In this document: positions 17,577 through 26,884 of the stretch, in pieces
Layout: each line of letters starts with the position of its first letter
How positions within the stretch are numbered: the stretch's first letter is position 1
NCBI RefSeq assembly: GCF_014197245.1
Contig: NZ_JACIFF010000003.1
Location: forward strand, 186,001-250,000
Length of the DNA stretch: 64,000 nucleotides
Direction: 5' to 3'
From: Neolewinella aquimaris
GTDB taxonomy: Bacteria; Bacteroidota; Bacteroidia; Chitinophagales; Saprospiraceae
Notes under the pieces: generated by a model
What the model was told of the DNA's origin: nothing
Seen by the model: the letters and a program-made list of their open reading frames with translations, nothing else
Databases searched by the model: none
Position numbers and translations under genes: made by a program

Positions 17577-18452
17577 ATGCGTACCCTGATCCTCCTGCTC
17601 ACTACCGTTCTTTTTGTCCATTGCGCAAGGCCGGTAGCGGTATTCACCCCCAATGAGCAAACCGTAGCCGCCGCCGATACGGTCACCTTCCGCAACGATT
17701 CGGAGAAGGCCGTCGGTTACTACTGGGACTTCGGCAACGGACAGACCAGTACGGAAGCAAGCCCCCAAATGCGCTACTTCAAATCCGGCGACTACTCCGT
17801 GGTGCTCACCGCGACCAACGAGAAGGGAAAATCCAAATCAACCACCCAAACCATCAACGTGACTCCACCGAAAGAATGCCTCATCCGCATCGAGACTCCC
17901 CAGGGAGATATGCTCGCCCGGCTCTCAGATCTCACTCCCCAGCACCAGGACAACTTCGTCAAGTTGACCGAGGAGGAATTTTACGACGGCCTGCTGTTCC
18001 ACCGCGTTATTGAGGGATTCATGCTCCAGGGCGGTGACCCCGATAGCAAGAACGCCTCGCCCGGCAGCCGCCTCGGCAGTGGGGGACCGGGGTATCAGGT
18101 GCCCGCGGAATTCGATCCTTCCCTGGCGCACGTAAAGGGTGCCATCGCGGCGGCCCGGACCAACAACCCCCAGAAACTCAGCAGTGGCTCACAGTTCTAC
18201 ATCGTGCAGGGCCGCCCAGTTACGGAGAACGAACTCAACAGCCAGGAAAGTCAGACCGGAGTGCGCTACCCGAGCGAGGTGAGAGAAGCCTACCTGCAAA
18301 ACGGCGGCGTCCCCTTCCTCGATCAGAACTACACCGTCTTCGGACAGGTAATCGAGGGGCTGGACGTCATCGATAAGATTGCCGCCGTTGCGACCGGAGC
18401 CGGAGACCGCCCCAAGGAGGACGTATCCATGAAGATTTCGCTGGTGCGTTAG
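17577..18452 (+). CDS. PKD-domain peptidyl-prolyl isomerase lipoprotein
   Basis: The 291-aa protein combines three parts. The N-terminus MRTLILLLTTVLFVHC carries a lipobox with Cys16. A PKD-like immunoglobulin domain (about 22-98) contains YYWDFGNGQTSTEASP. A cyclophilin-type PPIase domain (about 105-290) contains FDGLLFHRVI-like FYDGLLFHRVIEGFMLQGGD, SSGSQFYIVQG and TVFGQVIEGLDVIDKI. It should catalyse proline cis/trans isomerisation in the periplasm or on the cell surface, aiding folding of exported proteins. The fusion of a PKD domain to a cyclophilin in a lipoprotein is uncommon. The kinase gene at 18492 follows 39 nt downstream. Confidence 0.88.
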   Translation: MRTLILLLTTVLFVHCARPVAVFTPNEQTVAAADTVTFRNDSEKAVGYYWDFGNGQTSTEASPQMRYFKSGDYSVVLTATNEKGKSKSTTQTINVTPPKECLIRIETPQGDMLARLSDLTPQHQDNFVKLTEEEFYDGLLFHRVIEGFMLQGGDPDSKNASPGSRLGSGGPGYQVPAEFDPSLAHVKGAIAAARTNNPQKLSSGSQFYIVQGRPVTENELNSQESQTGVRYPSEVREAYLQNGGVPFLDQNYTVFGQVIEGLDVIDKIAAVATGAGDRPKEDVSMKISLVR

Positions 18453-18491
18453 GAGATTCCTATCTTCACCGCCTCAGTACAAAACAGCGGA

Positions 18492-19271
18492 ATGAAGGAC
18501 ACTACTATTTTGGGCGTTGACGTAGGCGCCACTGGGTTTAAGGGTGGATTGGTCGACGTAAAAACCGGCGCGATGCTCACTGAGCGGTTTCGCTTCGACA
18601 CTCCCCAGCCGGCTACTCCCTCGGCAATGGCCTATACCTTCCGCAGCCTGATTGACCATTTTGAATACACCGGTGTGGTGGGTGTCGGATTTCCGGCTAC
18701 CGTACACCGCAATGTTGCCGGTAGCGCCTCCAACATCGATAAGGCCTGGATCGGTACGTCCATCTCCGAAACCTTCGGCCGGATGCGCGACGTGTCCATC
18801 TACGCGCTCAACGACGCCGATGCCGCCGGCATCGCAACCATGAACTTCGGCACCGGCCGCTCGCATAAGGAAGACGGCACCGTGGTGATGATTACGATCG
18901 GTACCGGTCTGGGCGGGGCAATGTTCCTCGATGGTGAGTTGGTCCCTAACTTCGAATTGGGGCAACTGTACTTAAAGGGGATGGACATCGTCGCCGAAAA
19001 GTGGGTATCCAACAAGGTGCGCAAGGATACCAACATGGACTGGAAGACCTTCGGTAAGCGACTCAACAAGTACCTCACTCACGTCAACTCCATTCTCAAC
19101 CCCGACCTGATCATCCTGGGCGGCGGTGGCAGCAAGTACTACCTCGACTACAAGAAGTACCTTAAGTGCAAGTGTGAGATCAAGCCCGCCGAGATGCGCA
19201 ATACCGCCGGTACCGTGGGTGCGGCTGTGTACGCCTACCAACGCCACCAACGCAAGGTGGCTGCCGTGTAG
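18492..19271 (+). CDS. ppgK: Polyphosphate glucokinase-like ROK kinase
   Basis: The 259-aa protein has the ROK phosphate-binding loop GVDVGATGFKGGLVD, an acidic catalytic site in ALNDADAAGIA, the ATP/polyphosphate loop ITIGTGLGGAMFLDG and the C-terminal IILGGGGSKYYLDY. This pattern, including the truncated zinc-less ROK core, fits polyphosphate-dependent glucokinases, which make glucose 6-phosphate from polyphosphate or ATP. The phosphate donor cannot be confirmed from sequence alone. The stop codon lies 1 nt from the stop of the convergent cysS, with no terminator between them. Confidence 0.82.
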   Translation: MKDTTILGVDVGATGFKGGLVDVKTGAMLTERFRFDTPQPATPSAMAYTFRSLIDHFEYTGVVGVGFPATVHRNVAGSASNIDKAWIGTSISETFGRMRDVSIYALNDADAAGIATMNFGTGRSHKEDGTVVMITIGTGLGGAMFLDGELVPNFELGQLYLKGMDIVAEKWVSNKVRKDTNMDWKTFGKRLNKYLTHVNSILNPDLIILGGGGSKYYLDYKKYLKCKCEIKPAEMRNTAGTVGAAVYAYQRHQRKVAAV

Positions 19272-19272
19272 T

Positions 19273-20766
19273 TTATTCGATCGACCAGGTCGCGCCGTCC
19301 TTCCCGTCCTTTACGGTGATTCCGGCGTGGCTGAGCGCGTCGCGCAGTTTGTCCGACAGCGCCCAGTTTTTATCGGTACGTGCCTGCTGACGTAGATCGA
19401 GGATAATTTGCATGGCATTGCTGAGTGCCTCTTGCTCCGCTCCTGCGCTTGCCGCCTCATTCCTCAGGCCGAGCACATCGAAAAGTAGGGTGCCGAGTCG
19501 GGTAAGAAAGTCGGCAAGCCGATCGGGGCTGACCTCCTCGAGGGACAGTTGTCCGCCCTGCAGGGCATTGATGCGGGTGACGAGCTCGAAGATGCGTGCA
19601 AGGGCCCGGGGGGTGTTGAAGTCATCGTCCATCTCGGCATAGGCGGCCGCGAGTCCTTCTTCGAGTTCTTTCCCTACCGTGTCGTTCTGTCCGCCGCCCT
19701 TCGCTTCCAGATCCTGTAAAATGTTCCAGGCTTCCATGAGACGGGTGTGGCCTTTCTTAGCGGCCTGCAGTGCCTCGTCGCTGAGGTCCATGGTGCTGCG
19801 GTAGTGGCTCTGTAGCATGAAAAAGCGGACGACCAGCGGGCTGTACCCCTCCGAAACGTGGGGGCTGTCTCCGCTGAAGAGCTCCTCGGGCGTGATGGTG
19901 TTGCCGTCCGACTTCGACATTTTCTTGCCGTTCATCAGCAGCATATTCGTGTGGATCCAGTAGCGGGCGCCGGCGTGGCGGCAGGCACCGACGTTCTGGG
20001 CAATCTCGTTTTCGTGGTGGGGGAATTTGAGGTCGTTGCCGCCGCCGTGGATATCGAACTCCTCGCCGAGGTACTTCGTGCTCATGGCCGAGCACTCCAG
20101 GTGCCAGCCGGGAAAGCCCTCGCCCCAGGGACTGTTCCACCGAAGAATGTGGTCCTCGTGGGCCTTCATCCAGATGGCGAAATCGGAGGGGTTGCGCTTT
20201 TCGTCCTGCGATTTCAGTTCGCGGCTTTCGGACAGCAGCTCGTCGATGCGGCGGCCGGACAGCTCCCCGTAGCGATCTTCATTCGCGGCGTTGTAGGCGG
20301 CTACGTCAAAGTAGACCGAGCCGTTTACCTCGTAGGCGTATCCGTTGTTGATAATTTCCTGTACCAGCTCAATCTGCTCGATGATGTGGCCGGTGGCGCG
20401 GGGCTCGATGCTGGGGGGCAACGCGTTGAGGGTGCGCATCACGTCGTGAAACTGGTTAGCGAACTTCTGGGCGACCTCCATCGGTTCCAGTTGCTCCAGT
20501 CTGGCGCCCTTGCTCATGCGGTCTTCGCCGTCGTCGGTGAGGTGACCCACGTCGGTGATGTTGCGTACGTAGCGGACTTTGTATCCCTTTGCCAAGAGGT
20601 AGCGGTACACGATGTCGAAGCTCACGAAGGTCCGGCAGTTACCGAGGTGGACGGGGTTGTAAACGGTGGGACCGCAGACGTACAGCCCGACGTGGCCGGC
20701 GTTAAGGGGGGTGAAGACCTCCTTCTGGCGGGAAAGGCTGTTGTAGACGGTGAGCTCGGTAGACAT
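19273..20766 (-). CDS. cysS: Cysteinyl-tRNA synthetase
   Basis: This class I synthetase charges tRNA-Cys. The ATP-binding motif appears as [10 protein letters not shown] and the KMSKS loop as [10 protein letters not shown], both intact. The zinc site is visible in [19 protein letters not shown] and the [15 protein letters not shown] segment. A DALR-type anticodon domain follows, ending in a helix-rich tail. At 497 aa it is of normal length. The near-consensus box TAATTTCG lies about 25 nt upstream of the ATG. It is convergent with the ROK kinase gene. Confidence 0.97.
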   Translation of the reverse strand: MSTELTVYNSLSRQKEVFTPLNAGHVGLYVCGPTVYNPVHLGNCRTFVSFDIVYRYLLAKGYKVRYVRNITDVGHLTDDGEDRMSKGARLEQLEPMEVAQKFANQFHDVMRTLNALPPSIEPRATGHIIEQIELVQEIINNGYAYEVNGSVYFDVAAYNAANEDRYGELSGRRIDELLSESRELKSQDEKRNPSDFAIWMKAHEDHILRWNSPWGEGFPGWHLECSAMSTKYLGEEFDIHGGGNDLKFPHHENEIAQNVGACRHAGARYWIHTNMLLMNGKKMSKSDGNTITPEELFSGDSPHVSEGYSPLVVRFFMLQSHYRSTMDLSDEALQAAKKGHTRLMEAWNILQDLEAKGGGQNDTVGKELEEGLAAAYAEMDDDFNTPRALARIFELVTRINALQGGQLSLEEVSPDRLADFLTRLGTLLFDVLGLRNEAASAGAEQEALSNAMQIILDLRQQARTDKNWALSDKLRDALSHAGITVKDGKDGATWSIE

Positions 20767-20839
20767 GCAAGGTGATTTCAGGCGGCGAAATTACGGCATT
20801 TGGGGAGACCGGGGGCGGGGCCCGGTCCAACCGCTTAAG

Positions 20840-20921
20840 CCGTTGGACGGGGTGACACCGTCCAACGGTTCAAATGCCGGACGGGGTTACCCCGTCCGAC
20901 GGCTATAGCGGTCCGACCGCT
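20840..20921. repeat. Cluster of three GC-rich hairpins
   Basis: Three inverted repeats occur between cysS and the AlkA-like gene. They are CCGTTGGACGG/CCGTCCAACGG (20840-20868), CGGACGGGG/CCCCGTCCG (20878-20898), and AGCGGTC/GACCGCT (20907-20921). The first two share the word GGACGGGG. None has a T run on either strand, so they are probably intergenic repeats rather than simple terminators. Confidence 0.7.
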
Positions 20922-21524
20922 TTACCCCATTTCCCACAAATACCGACTGGCGTAACTCCTGTACGGCCGCCAGGGCTCCGCGGCCTCGATCATGGCGGCG
21001 ATGAGGGCTTTGCCCTTGAGGTGATGGAGATCGAATAGCGTGATGAGGTTACGGCGTACGACGAGGTCGTCAACGGGGAGCAGGTCGGGGCGTTTAAGGA
21101 CGAACATGAGGACCATCTCTACCGTCCACTGGCCCACGCCCTTGATTTGGGTGAGGAGGGTAAGTATTTCCTGGTCGTTTAGCTCGTCCCAATCCTGATC
21201 GATGAGCTTGTGCTCCAGCCAGAATTCGGCGACATTGTGCAGGTAACCGGCCTTGGAGCGGCTCATGCCTACGGCACGTAAATCCGCTTCCGACAGGTCG
21301 AGCAGCCGATCGGGGTGGGGGTAGCCGTCGGGAAATACATCCAGGAAGCGGCCGAAAATGGTTGACGCCGCCTTGCCGCTCAGCTGCTGGTAGGTGATGG
21401 AACGGAGCAACCCGAAGTAGACGTCCCCACCGTGATCCGGCCGTAGCTTTAGCGTATGCTGATCCAGCAGGGGACCCAACTTAGCGTGACGGCGTAGGTG
21501 AGCGGCGATTTCGGGGTCGATCAT
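20922..21524 (-). CDS. DNA-3-methyladenine glycosylase II-like protein (AlkA/HhH-GPD)
   Basis: The 200-aa protein has the helix-hairpin-helix GPD fold of base-excision DNA glycosylases. The hairpin LTQIKGVGQWTVEMVLMF is followed by the catalytic aspartate region LLPVDDLVVRR. An N-terminal SITYQQLSGKAASTIF helix matches the AlkA family. It should remove alkylated purines from DNA. The short length lacks the N-terminal AlkA domain and resembles compact bacterial and archaeal versions. It lies 13 nt after the flavin reductase gene on the same strand, so the two are likely co-transcribed. Confidence 0.88.
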   Translation of the reverse strand: MIDPEIAAHLRRHAKLGPLLDQHTLKLRPDHGGDVYFGLLRSITYQQLSGKAASTIFGRFLDVFPDGYPHPDRLLDLSEADLRAVGMSRSKAGYLHNVAEFWLEHKLIDQDWDELNDQEILTLLTQIKGVGQWTVEMVLMFVLKRPDLLPVDDLVVRRNLITLFDLHHLKGKALIAAMIEAAEPWRPYRSYASRYLWEMG

Positions 21525-21537
21525 GGTTGGTCCCGGA

Positions 21538-22077
21538 TTAGCTCCTGGGACTTACGCCTTCGTAGTGCCTGCGGGTGTCCGCCTCGGTGATGGGCTGGCC
21601 GGCGTTGCTGCGGGCATTGACGATGCGGCCTACGAAGAGCAGGTGATCGCCGGGTGTGGTAAGGGCATCCTCAAGCTTACATTCCAGGGTGGCAATGCCG
21701 CAATCGAGCAGGGGGGCACCGGTTTTTCCTTCCGTGTAGGATATTCCGTTTACGGACTGGTTGCTGTAATCGACCTCCGTTTGCTGGGCGAATTTCTTGA
21801 TGAGCGACTCGTCGTCCTTGCCGAGTACGGAAAGGGAAAAGGACTGGGCGCGCTGAATGGTCTCGTTGAGGTCGCTGTCCTTCTGTACGGCGATCGTGAT
21901 CAGGGGGGGCTCGAAACTCGACTGCATCGCCCAACTCACGGTAGCGGCGCTTACCCAGTCTTCGGAGCGGGTCGCGAGGTCACTGCCGTCCTTGCGGGTG
22001 GCAACGATGTAGTAGCCGTAGGATAATTGCTTCAGGGCGTTGTCGAGATCTTTGCGGTTGGCGGATTGGTCGGCCAT
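21538..22077 (-). CDS. Flavin reductase-like (FMN-binding split barrel) protein
   Basis: The 179-aa protein shows the split-barrel flavin reductase pattern. It has LKQLSYGYYIVATRKDGSD, an SWAMQSSFEPPLITIAVQKDS strand typical for NADH:flavin oxidoreductases and FMN-binding proteins, and LSVLGKDDESLIKKFA. The fold carries out flavin reduction or stores FMN; a partner monooxygenase is not present nearby. ATG at 22077 (MADQSANRK) gives the usual N-terminus, while a longer frame would add 27 residues with no family support. It is first in an apparent two-gene operon with the AlkA-like gene. Confidence 0.85.
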   Translation of the reverse strand: MADQSANRKDLDNALKQLSYGYYIVATRKDGSDLATRSEDWVSAATVSWAMQSSFEPPLITIAVQKDSDLNETIQRAQSFSLSVLGKDDESLIKKFAQQTEVDYSNQSVNGISYTEGKTGAPLLDCGIATLECKLEDALTTPGDHLLFVGRIVNARSNAGQPITEADTRRHYEGVSPRS

Positions 22078-22252
22078 GGATATTGATAGTTTACTTATGA
22101 AATGCCCTATCCAACGGGCAGCTTTTGCGTGATGTTCGGGTATTTTGTCCGCTATCACGCCGAGAATATTCGGGGTACTACGAAGCCTAAGCCGCCCCCG
22201 CCACGTTATATAGCCTCACCGAATTGCACCGCACCTGCGTCCCCGCCCGCCT

Positions 22253-23014
22253 ATGAAATACCTGCTGCCCCTCCTGCTTTTGTTCGTACTTACCGCTTGC
22301 CAGGACGACGACGATCCCGTGTCGGCAACCGAAGAAGTGGAGCTGTCGCTCGATTTTCGCGCCGATTACGCGGGCCAACCCCTGGCCATTCAGAGCGGCA
22401 CCTATACCTACCCTACAGGCGCCCGACTGAAGGTGCTGCTGTTTCAGTACTACATTTCCGACCTGGAGCTGCTGCCGGTCGGCGGGGGGGAAGCGGTCAG
22501 GCTGACGGACATCGACCTCATCCGCTGGATGTCGGCCAGTGAACCGGCTACCACGACGCGCAGTTACCGGGTGCCGGCAGGTGAATACCGTGGATTACGC
22601 TTCGGGCTGGGGGTGAAACCGGAACTTAACGCCCGCAATCCCAGTGAATTTGCCGCCGATTACGTACTTAACGAAGCCGAATTCTGGGGGCCGACCACCC
22701 GCTACGTCTTCGCCAAGATCGAAGCCAATGCCGACCTGGAAAACGACAATACCTTCGACACCGGGCTGAGTTACCACCTGGGTACCGATGCCCTCTACAC
22801 CACCGTCACCTTCGACCAGACCTTCCGGGTCGCCGAGGGAAGCAGTCCCGCGATTACAGTGGCGGCCGACGTGCTGCGGGCCCTTTCCGCCAGCGGGCAG
22901 ACCTTCGACATCAGTAATCCTGACCAACGCAACGTCCACGGCGGCAACCAGGAAGTGGGGCGGGACATTTGGGAACGGCTGGCCGGTCAGTTCAGGCTGG
23001 AAATCAGGGAATAA
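22253..23014 (+). CDS. MbnP-like copper-binding lipoprotein
   Basis: The 253-aa lipoprotein (MKYLLPLLLLFVLTACQD, Cys16) matches the MbnP-like family. It has a beta-rich core with VELSLDFRADYAGQPL, LKVLLFQYYISDLELLP, EYRGLRFGLGVKP and FDTGLSYHLGTDALY. MbnP proteins bind Cu(I) after a partner MauG-type enzyme (MbnH) converts a conserved tryptophan to kynurenine. Candidate tryptophans here are in LIRWMS and AEFWGP, and candidate histidines in YHLG and NVHGG. Two dihaem peroxidase genes follow directly, the first 2 nt after this stop codon, matching the MbnP-MbnH arrangement. Copper binding is inferred from family and context. Confidence 0.85.
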   Translation: MKYLLPLLLLFVLTACQDDDDPVSATEEVELSLDFRADYAGQPLAIQSGTYTYPTGARLKVLLFQYYISDLELLPVGGGEAVRLTDIDLIRWMSASEPATTTRSYRVPAGEYRGLRFGLGVKPELNARNPSEFAADYVLNEAEFWGPTTRYVFAKIEANADLENDNTFDTGLSYHLGTDALYTTVTFDQTFRVAEGSSPAITVAADVLRALSASGQTFDISNPDQRNVHGGNQEVGRDIWERLAGQFRLEIRE

Positions 23015-23016
23015 GC

Positions 23017-24030
23017 TTGCGGTGGTGGGTCTATAGCATCGTATTACTCTGCGCCTGCGGACAGGAACGTACTGAGTCCATTCCCCCGCCCTTTGCCGCG
23101 ATCCTCTATCCGGCCGACAACCCGTCGACCGAGGCCGGTATTTCGCTCGGGGAGCGGCTCTTCTTCGACGGCGGACTTTCGCAAGACGGATCGATCAGCT
23201 GCGCCAGTTGCCACCGTCCGGAACTGGCCTTTAGCGACGGATTGCGGGTAAGCCGGGGGATTAGCGGACTCGAGGGCCTGCGCAACACCCCCGGCCTGAC
23301 CAACATCGGCTACCTCCACCACTCCCTTTTTTGGGACGGGCGCGCCGAGAACCTGGAGGATCAGGCGCTGCATCCCGTCGGTAACGTTCACGAAATGGGG
23401 GGCAGTTGGCCGGAAGTAATCGAAAGATTGCGCGAGCAGCGGAACTACGTCGCCGCGTTCCGAAAGGCCTTCGGCGCGGTGCCGATCGACTCTACCCTCG
23501 TGGGCCGGGCCCTCGCCCAGTACCAGCGAACCCTTATTTCCTCCGACAGCAAGTACGACCGCGTACAGCGCGGAGTGGAGGAGTATACGGCTCAGGAATC
23601 TCTGGGGCATGCCATCTTTTTCGATCTGGCGGACGATCCTGGCGGTCCGTTTGCGGGGTTCCCGAAGGGAGAATGTGCTCACTGCCACACGCCGCCCCAC
23701 TTCACCAACCAACGTTTCGAAAACAATGGCCTGGACGAAATGCCCGATCTCACCGCCGTTCCCGATCCGGGGCGTGGGGCGGTAAACAGGGTTGTCTACG
23801 ACAACGGTCGGTTCCGTAATCCGGGCCTGCGCAATGTCGCCCTCACTGCTCCCTACATGCACGACGGGCGTTTTGGCAGTCTGGAGGAGGTGATCGACCA
23901 CTATAATTCGGGAGGGAAATACGCGGAAACCCGGAGCCCCAACGTTCATCCGCTGGGCCTGGATGCCAGCCATAAAGCGGCATTGGTCGCCTTCCTGCAT
24001 ACCCTGACCGACACTTCCTTTGTTAAGTAG
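23017..24030 (+). CDS. Dihaem cytochrome c peroxidase, MauG/MbnH-like (first copy)
   Basis: This periplasmic lipoprotein has two c-type haem sites, SCASCHRPEL and CAHCHTPPHF. Further conserved blocks include LFFDGGLSQDGS, FWDGRAENLEDQALHP, RNPGLRNVALTAPYMHDGRFGSLEEV and LVAFLHTLTD. Together these mark the bacterial dihaem peroxidase/MauG family. The likely start is a TTG at 23017, 2 nt after the MbnP-like stop, giving MRWWVYSIVLLCAC with a lipobox. The product should oxidise a protein or peroxide substrate; with an MbnP-like neighbour, tryptophan oxidation of that protein is the natural proposal. Length 337 aa. Confidence 0.88.
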   Translation: MRWWVYSIVLLCACGQERTESIPPPFAAILYPADNPSTEAGISLGERLFFDGGLSQDGSISCASCHRPELAFSDGLRVSRGISGLEGLRNTPGLTNIGYLHHSLFWDGRAENLEDQALHPVGNVHEMGGSWPEVIERLREQRNYVAAFRKAFGAVPIDSTLVGRALAQYQRTLISSDSKYDRVQRGVEEYTAQESLGHAIFFDLADDPGGPFAGFPKGECAHCHTPPHFTNQRFENNGLDEMPDLTAVPDPGRGAVNRVVYDNGRFRNPGLRNVALTAPYMHDGRFGSLEEVIDHYNSGGKYAETRSPNVHPLGLDASHKAALVAFLHTLTDTSFVK

Positions 24031-24074
24031 GTCGAGGCGTTGTACGCCGAGCAATGTAAAAAGAGCAATAGTTT

Positions 24075-25190
24075 ATGGTTCGTCAGTACTTCATCTTCGG
24101 TTTCCTGAGCCTGCTCGCGGTGGTGGGCTGTACGGAGGATCCCGTGGATAATGCCATAATCGACGACCAAGCAATCACTGGCCCCAGTGCACCGACGCCC
24201 TACGCCCTGGAGGTGCCCGCTTACTTTCCGGCCCCCATCGTCGATCCGGAAAATCCGATCACGGAGGAGGGAATCGAACTGGGGCGACACATTTTTTACG
24301 ATCGGGACATCCTGAGTTCCGACGGGTCGATGTCCTGCGCCAGCTGCCATAAACAGGAACTGGCCTTCACCGATGGACTGAACCGCTCGCTAGGCATCCG
24401 GCAGCTGGAGGGGGGCAGAAGCGCGATGTCGCTGGTCAATCTCGCCTTTAACCCCAGTGGCTTCAACTGGGACGGCAGCTCACCGAAGTTGTGGGAGCAG
24501 GCCATCCACCCCGTGGAGGATATGCTCGAGCTCGACAACGATTGGGCCGAGGTGCTGCGCAAACTCCGGGAACACGACGATTATCCCGCCCGTTTCCGCG
24601 CCGCCTTCGGCATCGACCGCAAGGAGGAGATCACCCGCGAGCTTACCGTGAAGGCCATTGCCCAGTTCGAGCGTACCATCATTTCGGCCGACAGCAAGTT
24701 TGATCGCGTCGTGTACCAGAACACGGACTTCTTCACCGAGGCCGAGCAGCTGGGGGCCGACAGCCTCTTCTTCGTAGAAAACGTACCACCGGGGACCCTG
24801 CATCCCGGCTGCGGTCATTGCCACAACGCTCCGAATTTTGGCGACAATAAGTTCAAGAACAACGGCATTGAAGATGTCGCCTCCCTTGACGACTTTGTCG
24901 ATAAGGGGCTCGGCGGCGTCAACGGCAATCGCTTCGACAACGGTAAGTTCCGTACGCCTACCCTGCGCAATATCGCCCTCACTGCTCCCTACATGCACGA
25001 CGGCCGCTTCAAGACCCTCGAAGAAGTGCTCGATCACTACGCCTCCGGCGGCCACAACCTGGAAAACGAGGACCCCAACATCACCGGCTTTACGCTCACG
25101 GAACGGGAAAAGGAGGCCCTACTGGCATTTCTCAACACCCTTACGGATGAATCCCTACTGACGGACGAGCGATTTTCGGCACCCCGGTAG
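24075..25190 (+). CDS. Dihaem cytochrome c peroxidase, MauG/MbnH-like (second copy)
   Basis: The 371-aa lipoprotein (LLAVVGC, Cys19) has haem motifs SCASCHKQEL and CGHCHNAPNF. It shares long blocks with the preceding gene, such as RNIALTAPYMHDGRFKTLEEV and FERTIISADSKFDRV. It is clearly a paralogue that arose by duplication, though divergent over much of its length. It has a longer N-terminal lead and an insert before the second haem site (ENVPPGTLHPGCGHC). The gene follows 44 nt after the first copy. One of the pair may modify the MbnP-like protein and the other act as a peroxide-scavenging enzyme; which does which cannot be told here. Confidence 0.9.
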   Translation: MVRQYFIFGFLSLLAVVGCTEDPVDNAIIDDQAITGPSAPTPYALEVPAYFPAPIVDPENPITEEGIELGRHIFYDRDILSSDGSMSCASCHKQELAFTDGLNRSLGIRQLEGGRSAMSLVNLAFNPSGFNWDGSSPKLWEQAIHPVEDMLELDNDWAEVLRKLREHDDYPARFRAAFGIDRKEEITRELTVKAIAQFERTIISADSKFDRVVYQNTDFFTEAEQLGADSLFFVENVPPGTLHPGCGHCHNAPNFGDNKFKNNGIEDVASLDDFVDKGLGGVNGNRFDNGKFRTPTLRNIALTAPYMHDGRFKTLEEVLDHYASGGHNLENEDPNITGFTLTEREKEALLAFLNTLTDESLLTDERFSAPR

Positions 25191-25291
25191 CGACCCCGGC
25201 TGCCCAATATTTATGGCATGCGGTCCTTCGGGGCGGGTACGCAGGAGCAATGTGAAATGGGCTGAGAGCTAAGAATATTGGTTTAACACCC

Positions 25292-26755
25292 TTATTCTTT
25301 CCGCTTATAAATATAAAGCTCCTGGTCCAGGCTATCCACTAAAGTAAACTCCTGCAGCAACCGCTCCGATAGCGGGGTAAAGAACAGCTTATCCTTCGGG
25401 TGGCGGATCACATAGCGTAAGTTGGGGTTCGCCAGTAGCCGTTCGGCCTCCGCTCGCTCGTCCAGCTCGAAGGCCTTGACGTACTGGTCGTAGAACATCA
25501 GTGCGGTATGGACGAACCGGGTTGGCACCTCTCGCTTTAGCAGGTAATAACTGATTTGGTGGCTCGTCACGCTGAAGTATTGATCGCCGGGCTCCAGCCG
25601 GTCGCGAAAGTATTCGACGATCATTTGCGGCCGGTCCGTCTTTACCTGGTAGCTCAGGAAGTGGGAAATACCCAATACCGTGGCTATTCCTACCAGTCCG
25701 TAAACGACGATCCGGCGCGACAGCCAGCGGCGCAGGCCATTCCATATTTCTACCCGCTGATCCATAAAGGCGGCAGCCAGTAAGCAAAGTGCCGGGTGCA
25801 ACTGAATCTGGTAGTATCCGAAGCGTCTTCCCGGACTGAGGATCATCAGGGTCACCACGGTAAAGTAGCCGAGCAGGAAGTATACCCAGGTCCGGTTGAT
25901 ACCCCGGCGGTAGGCCACCACCAATGCCGCGCCGGCCGGAAGTACCAGTACGGAATAGCGCAGCAGGTAATCGCCCAGGTACTTGAGCCGCAGGTGCCAG
26001 GCCAGTTCCACCGGGTACTTGCTGTTGACCGTGAAGCTGTAGTACAGGAGTTCGTCCACCATGTCCAGTCGCAGGTAATAGGCGTAGACCGCCAGCAGTG
26101 GAAGAGCGAAGCCGGCAACGAGCATGCCGCCGGCCAGGAACCCCCGCATCACCTCCCGTCTCCGCCACCAGTAGTACCACAGGGCAAATAGACCCATGGC
26201 CAGGCTTTCGGCCGCGGCGAAGGGCTTTATGATCACGGCGGTTCCCAGCAATACGCCCATCAGCGGCCAGTGCCACATCGGTCCGTCTTCCGCGGGCGAC
26301 GACGCGCGGGGGGCAATGCCAATACCAAGGGCCGCGACGGTAAAGCAGTTGAAAAATAGCTCGCTGTTGGGTCCTACTCCGTAGTGGGTGTAGGTGGAGG
26401 TAGCAAAGAGGTAGGCGATGCCGGCCGCTAGGCCTACCCGGTCGCTGCCGGTCGCCCGGCGGCCAGCCCAGAAGCAGGCCCAGGCAGTAAGTGCAACGAA
26501 CAGGTGCGTCACCAGCCGTATACCCGGAATACTTCCCCCGGTTAGTTTGATGATGGCGGCATACAACCAGAATACTCCGATGGGCTTGGTGTCGATCACG
26601 TCGCGCAGGTACACCTTACCGTTCAGGATTTCCTGGGCAATGACGATGTATGTACTTTCATCGTGATTAATAACGGAGATGAATGAGGTTCCCCAGCGCA
26701 GGAGCAGGGATAGGACGACGAAGAAAAACAGCAGGGGCCAGGGGCGAAGGTTCAT
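25292..26755 (-). CDS. Glycosyltransferase family 39-like membrane protein
   Basis: The 487-aa protein has about ten transmembrane helices. An acidic loop between helices 1 and 2, VINHDESTYIVIAQEILNG, is followed by VYLRDVIDTKPIGVFWLYA. This fits the dolichyl-phosphate-mannose/ArnT-like glycosyltransferase superfamily, which moves a sugar from a lipid carrier to a protein or lipid outside the membrane. The C-terminal 100 residues form a soluble domain with ISYYLLKREVPTRFVHTALM. The start at ATG 26755 was chosen over an in-frame start six codons upstream. It is divergent from the PHP phosphodiesterase gene. The sugar and acceptor are unknown. Confidence 0.8.
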   Translation of the reverse strand: MNLRPWPLLFFFVVLSLLLRWGTSFISVINHDESTYIVIAQEILNGKVYLRDVIDTKPIGVFWLYAAIIKLTGGSIPGIRLVTHLFVALTAWACFWAGRRATGSDRVGLAAGIAYLFATSTYTHYGVGPNSELFFNCFTVAALGIGIAPRASSPAEDGPMWHWPLMGVLLGTAVIIKPFAAAESLAMGLFALWYYWWRRREVMRGFLAGGMLVAGFALPLLAVYAYYLRLDMVDELLYYSFTVNSKYPVELAWHLRLKYLGDYLLRYSVLVLPAGAALVVAYRRGINRTWVYFLLGYFTVVTLMILSPGRRFGYYQIQLHPALCLLAAAFMDQRVEIWNGLRRWLSRRIVVYGLVGIATVLGISHFLSYQVKTDRPQMIVEYFRDRLEPGDQYFSVTSHQISYYLLKREVPTRFVHTALMFYDQYVKAFELDERAEAERLLANPNLRYVIRHPKDKLFFTPLSERLLQEFTLVDSLDQELYIYKRKE

Positions 26756-26884
26756 GCAAAGTCTAGTTGACACGCTTACGAGCCTTACACCAGCGGCTAC
26801 GTTAACCCTCCTGAAGTTGAAGTAGCTACGGGAGTGAACCCCACAAGAGATAGTTGCTTATACGGATACTAAACCCGTTCAGGA

